This document shows positions 60,492 to 64,000 of a DNA stretch of 64,000 bases, piece by piece. Position numbers and translations under genes: made by a program. Origin of the DNA: Gemmobacter aquarius (GTDB lineage Bacteria > Pseudomonadota > Alphaproteobacteria > Rhodobacterales > Rhodobacteraceae). The notes under the pieces are model-generated. The model searched no databases and was not told where the DNA came from. It worked only from the letters and a program-made list of their open reading frames with translations. How positions within the stretch are numbered: the stretch's first letter is position 1; the number at the start of each line of letters is the position of its first letter. The stretch lies in contig NZ_CP028918.1 in assembly GCF_003060865.1 (NCBI RefSeq), positions 2,964,001 to 3,028,000 on the forward strand, read 5' to 3'.

Positions 60492-62998
60492 CTATTCCTG
60501 CCCGCGCAGCACCTGCGCCGGACGCGACGCCAAAGGCCGCAGCGCAAACAGCAGCCCCGCCACGGTCGTCGCCAGCACACCGCCCGCGACGATGCCAAGC
60601 GCGGACGCGGGTTCGAAGCGGTAGCTCGCCTCCATCACCCAGACCATCACGGCCCATCCGGCAAGCCCCCCCGCAACGATCGCCACCCCCCCTGCCGCCG
60701 CCCCCATCAGGGCCGAGCGCAGGGCGAAGGATGCAAGGATACCGCGCCGTGTGGCGCCCAGCGTCTTGAGCACCGCCGCCTCGTAAACGCGGGCAGGCTC
60801 TCCGGCCGCCGCCGCGCCGATCAGCACGACGAAGCCGGTCAGCAAGGTCGCCGCCGCCGCCCATGCCGTTGCAGTGGCGATGGCCGACAGCGCCTCGGTC
60901 ACGCGGTCGATGGCGTCGCGGATGCGGATTGCGGTCACGTTGGGCATCGCCTTGGTGATGTCGCGCAAGAGCGGTGCTTCCGCCGCCTCCTCGGCATAGA
61001 CCGTGGCGATGAAGGTGTGCGGCGCACCTTGCAGCGCGGCGGGGTTCATAGTCATCACGAAACCCATTCCGGCGGAAGAAAAATCGACCTGCCGGAAACT
61101 GGTGATGGTGGCGGGAATATCCCGCCCCAGCACGTTCACCACCAGCGTGTCGCCCAGTTCCAGCCCGATCTCTTCGGCCTCTTCCGCCGCAAAAGACACC
61201 TGCGCGGGGCCGGCGTAATCCTTGGGCCACCACGTCCCGGCCACGACCTTGGCATTGGCCTGCGGTTCGGCCGAATAGGTCACGCCACGGTCGCCACGCA
61301 CCACCCAATGCTCGCCCGCCACCTCTTTCGCCGGTCGCCCGTTGATCTGGGTCAGCACGCCGCGCAGCATCGGCGCGCTTTCCACCTTGCTTACCTTGGC
61401 ATCGCCCTCGACCCGCGCCAGAAACGGCGCTATCTGGTCGGGTTGGATATCGACGAAAAAGAACGCAGGAGCCCGTGTCGGCAGGTCGGTCGCGATGGCC
61501 GACCGCAGGTTCGAATCGATCTGTCCCACCGCCGCCAGTACCGAAAGCCCCAGCCCCAGCGACAGGATCACCGCAGACGCCTCTTCCCTTGGCCCGCCGA
61601 TCGCCGCCAGCGCGAGCCGCAGCCCCGTGCGCCCTCGCGCAAAGCGCCGTCGCGCCGCCCAGCGTGTTGCCCGCCGCAGGCCAAAGGCCGCCAGCCACAG
61701 CACCAGTAGCGCCCCGATCACGCCGACCGCAGCACCTGTCGTCAGCTTCCAGTTCCCCGAAAACCACGTGGCCCCGCCCAGCAGCAAGGCCGCCAGCGCC
61801 ACGACCCCCGCCACATGCCGCCCCGCCGGCCGACCTGCCCCGGCAGCCCCACGATACAGCGCCGCCGCCCGCAGCTTTTCGGTCCGCGCTAGTGGCCAGA
61901 GCGTGAACAGGAAAGCGGTGACAACCCCGTAGAACGCAGCCTCGATCAAGGGCGCGGGGTAGACCCCGATATCGGCGGGAAAGGGCAAGGACGCCTCGAT
62001 CAGCCCGCCAAAGGCCAGGGGAAGTGCGGTGCCAAGCATCAGGCCAAGCGCCACGCCAAACCCGGCAAGGGTTGCGATCTGCAACAAATAGATGCGGAAG
62101 ATCAGCCGCCCCTCGGCCCCCAGTGTTTTCAGCGTGGCGATGGTGGCGGTCTTGCCGTCCAGATAGGCCCGCACCGCCGCCTGCACGCCAACCCCGCCGA
62201 CCGCCAGCCCCGCGATGCCCACCAGCACCAGAAAGGCCCCCATCCGGTCGACGAACCGCTCGACCCCCGGTGCCGCGCGGCGGCTGTCGGACCAGCGCAT
62301 CCCCTTGTCGGCAAAGGTCGCCTCGGCCTCGGTCTCCAGCGCCGCAAGATCGGTGCCCGCTGGCAGGCGCAAGCGGTATTCCGTCTCGAACAACGATCCG
62401 GCTTCCAAGAGGCCCGACCCTTGCAATGCTTCGGTCGCCACGATGGTGCGCGGCCCCAGCGAAAAGCCGCCATTGGCCGAATCGGGTTCACGCAGCAGCA
62501 CGGCCCCCAGCCGGAATTCCTGTGTGCCCAGCGTGAAGCGGTCGCCAAGGGCCAGCCCCAGCCGGTCGACCAGCACCTTGTCCATCGCCGCGCCCGGCAC
62601 GCCATTCGCCACGGCCAGCGCCTCGGGCAGGGTTCCGGCCTCCAGCGTCACTGCACCCAACAGCGGATAGGCCCCGTCGACCGCCTTGATCTGCGTCAGC
62701 GCGGAATCGTCCCCCACCACGGCCATCGACCGGAAATCGACGATCTGCGACACCGCGACAGCCCGCGCCTCCATCCATGCCCGCTCTTCCGGCGTGGCGA
62801 AGCGATAGGTGAATTCCATCTGCGCGTCGCCGCCCAACAGCACCGCGCCCTGTTCCTCTAGCCCCGCCTCGATGGCCGACCGCACCAGCCCCACGGCAGC
62901 AATCGCAGCCACCCCAGCGCAAGACAAGCGAGGAAGACGCGAAACCCGCGCAAGCCGCCGCGCAATTCGCGCCGCGCGATCCGCCACGCAAGGCTCAT
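60492..62998 (-). CDS. ybbP: FtsX-family ABC transporter permease YbbP, with an N-terminal frameshift
   Basis: An 835-residue-class permease with ten expected helices and two MacB/FtsX core domains (LVGIAGLAVGGVGVQAAVRAYL and the C-terminal ATAWAAAATLLTGFVVLIGAA). The last part reads AAVLKTLGATRRGILASFALRS. The ATG at 62998 overlaps the ybbA stop and starts MSLAWRIARRELRGGLRGF, which is right for the family, but this frame is lost about codon 29. One extra G in the run at 62912-62915 (CCCC on the plus strand) would join it to the rest (LALGVAAIAAVGLVRSAIEA). The partner ATPase is YbbA; the pair may extract or release envelope lipids. Broken gene or sequence error: see findings. Confidence 0.87.
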
Positions 62999-63666
62999 GC
63001 CGCGACCCGCCCGTCTGCCAGTTGCACCACACGGTCACACCGCGCCGCAAGCTCGGCGGCGTGGGTCACCAGAACCAGCGTCGCCCCGTGCCGGTTGCGA
63101 AGCCCGAACAGCAATTCCATGATCGCCGCACCGTTCACCCCGTCGAGGTTTCCGGTCGGCTCGTCCGCCAGCAAAAGCGCGGGCCGGGGCGCCGCCGCAC
63201 GCGCCAAGGCAACGCGCTGCTGCTCGCCGCCCGACATCTGGCTGGGGTAATGGTCCATCCGCGACGCCAGACCCACGGCGCGCAATTCCGCCTCGGCGCG
63301 GGCAAAGGCATCTTCCGCCCCCATCAATTCCAGCGGCACGGCCACATTCTCCAAAGCGGTCATGGTCGGGATCAGGTGAAAGGACTGGAACACCACCCCC
63401 ATCCGCCCGCGCCGGAACCGCGCAAGCGCATCTTCGTCCAGCGCGGTCATATCCTGACCAAGCGCCATCACGCGGCCCGCCGTGGCGCGTTCCAGCCCGC
63501 CCATCAGCATGAGAAGCGAGGATTTGCCCGAACCCGAAGGCCCGACCAGCCCTACCGTCTCGGCAGCATGAACTTCCAGTGATATGCCCTTCAATATCTC
63601 GACCGGACCCGCATTTCCCTGCAAGGTCAAACGCGCATCTTCCAGCGCCAGAACGGTATCCGTCAT
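62995..63666 (-). CDS. ybbA: LolD/YbbA-type ABC transporter ATPase
   Basis: A 223-residue ATPase. Walker A is GPSGSGKSS, Q-loop VVFQSFHLIPTMTALENV, signature MSGGEQQRVALARA, Walker B ALLLADEPTGNLDG and H-loop VTHAAEL. This is the LolD/MacB type that works with FtsX-like permeases. It overlaps ybbP (ATGA). Its start codon overlaps that of the divergent tesA, the same layout as tesA-ybbAP in E. coli. Confidence 0.92.
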   Translation of the reverse strand: MTDTVLALEDARLTLQGNAGPVEILKGISLEVHAAETVGLVGPSGSGKSSLLMLMGGLERATAGRVMALGQDMTALDEDALARFRRGRMGVVFQSFHLIPTMTALENVAVPLELMGAEDAFARAEAELRAVGLASRMDHYPSQMSGGEQQRVALARAAAPRPALLLADEPTGNLDGVNGAAIMELLFGLRNRHGATLVLVTHAAELAARCDRVVQLADGRVAA

Positions 63667-64000
63667 GCAATTCGCCTCTATTCTTTCGGTCACATATGGC
63701 GCGTCGCGCCACATCCGCAATGTCACGATTGCGTTTCTGGCGCTCATCGCGGGCTTTGTGGCGCAGGCGCGGGCCGAACCGCTGACTTTGGTGGCATTCG
63801 GCGACAGCCTGACCCAGGGCTACGGTCTGCCCGATGGCGATGGCCTCGTGCCGCAACTTCAGGCATGGCTCAACGCCAATGGCGCCGATGTCACGGTGCT
63901 GAACGCGGGCGTCTCGGGCGATACCACGGCAGGGGGCCTGTCGCGCATCGCATGGACCCTGACACCTGAAGTGGACGCGATCATCGTCACGCTTGGCGGC
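63665..64000 (+). CDS. tesA: Multifunctional lysophospholipase/thioesterase/arylesterase TesA (N-terminal part; runs off the right edge)
   Basis: The first 112 codons of an SGNH/GDSL hydrolase. A signal peptide (VTIAFLALIAGFVAQARA) precedes block I with the catalytic serine (LVAFGDSLTQGYGLP), block II (NAGVSGDTTAGGLSRI) and the beginning of block III (AIIVTLGG). The rest, with the Asp and His of the triad, is outside the window. The ATG at 63665 overlaps the start codon of ybbA on the opposite strand, so a later start is possible but no other in-frame ATG was found before the signal peptide. Confidence 0.9.
   Translation, partial: MQFASILSVTYGASRHIRNVTIAFLALIAGFVAQARAEPLTLVAFGDSLTQGYGLPDGDGLVPQLQAWLNANGADVTVLNAGVSGDTTAGGLSRIAWTLTPEVDAIIVTLGG

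Noticed and set aside
62488..62991. A separate small gene at the N-terminus of ybbP
   Set aside because: The frame is a shadow created around the one-base deletion; the expected ybbP N-terminus is read from 62998 in another frame.

Overview
This window is GC-rich chromosomal DNA of an alphaproteobacterium, most likely a member of the Rhodobacterales (Rhodobacter/Paracoccus relatives). The grounds are the codon use, the opgG-opgI-opgH-opgC gene order known from Rhodobacter sphaeroides, a Tad/Flp pilus locus of the CpaABC type, an aerobic hemF, and a mosaic intergenic repeat ending in GATATTTGA that I associate with this order. It holds about 58 protein genes, one tRNA gene and no rRNA or CRISPR array. 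It looks like resident chromosome and not a mobile island, although several small repeat elements and two frameshifted genes stand out.

Layout. 1-5307 (minus strand): Tad/Flp pilus genes: secretin (cut by the window edge), CpaB, Flp pilin, a TadG-like protein, prepilin peptidase and a TPR lipoprotein. 5675-10507: opgGIHC for osmoregulated periplasmic glucans and their succinylation. 10500-19567: mixed metabolism and signalling: aldo/keto reductase, glutaredoxin-like protein, a five-PAS hybrid histidine kinase, a photolyase-like flavoprotein with an unusual domain order, a secreted GH16 glycanase with RTX repeats, and an old-yellow-enzyme reductase. 19826-21789: a fatty-acid oxidation multifunctional enzyme broken by a single-base frameshift. 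21800-24924 (minus): an arsenate-resistance operon (ArsR-ArsC fusion, GAPDH, ArsJ).

25153-46900 is one large phosphorus-acquisition region. It has two PhnCDE-type ABC transporters; one is in an operon with a PhnM-like hydrolase and an acyltransferase. It also has phoB, pstS with a clear three-unit Pho box, a CHAD-domain (polyphosphate-binding type) gene, a hexapeptide transferase, the regulator phnF, the C-P lyase genes phnGHIJKL, phnN, a DUF1045 2H-phosphoesterase and three PhnM paralogues. A repeat-linked DUF559 gene sits between phnI and phnJ. The transporters would import phosphonates, PhnGHIJKLM would convert them to cyclic ribose phosphate, and PhnN plus the DUF1045 protein would finish the route to PRPP. 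PstS and PhoB tie the region to phosphate starvation.

46901-64000: a degenerate stretch beside tRNA-Met, a hydantoinase/oxoprolinase-family gene, a sigma-54 gene, a selenium module (NADH-dehydrogenase-like/SelD fusion and tRNA 2-selenouridine synthase), argE, an rRNA methyltransferase, an SDR protein lacking its catalytic lysine, hemF, a small Imm10-like protein, three back-to-back perfect palindromes, and the ybbP-ybbA/tesA gene group at the right edge.
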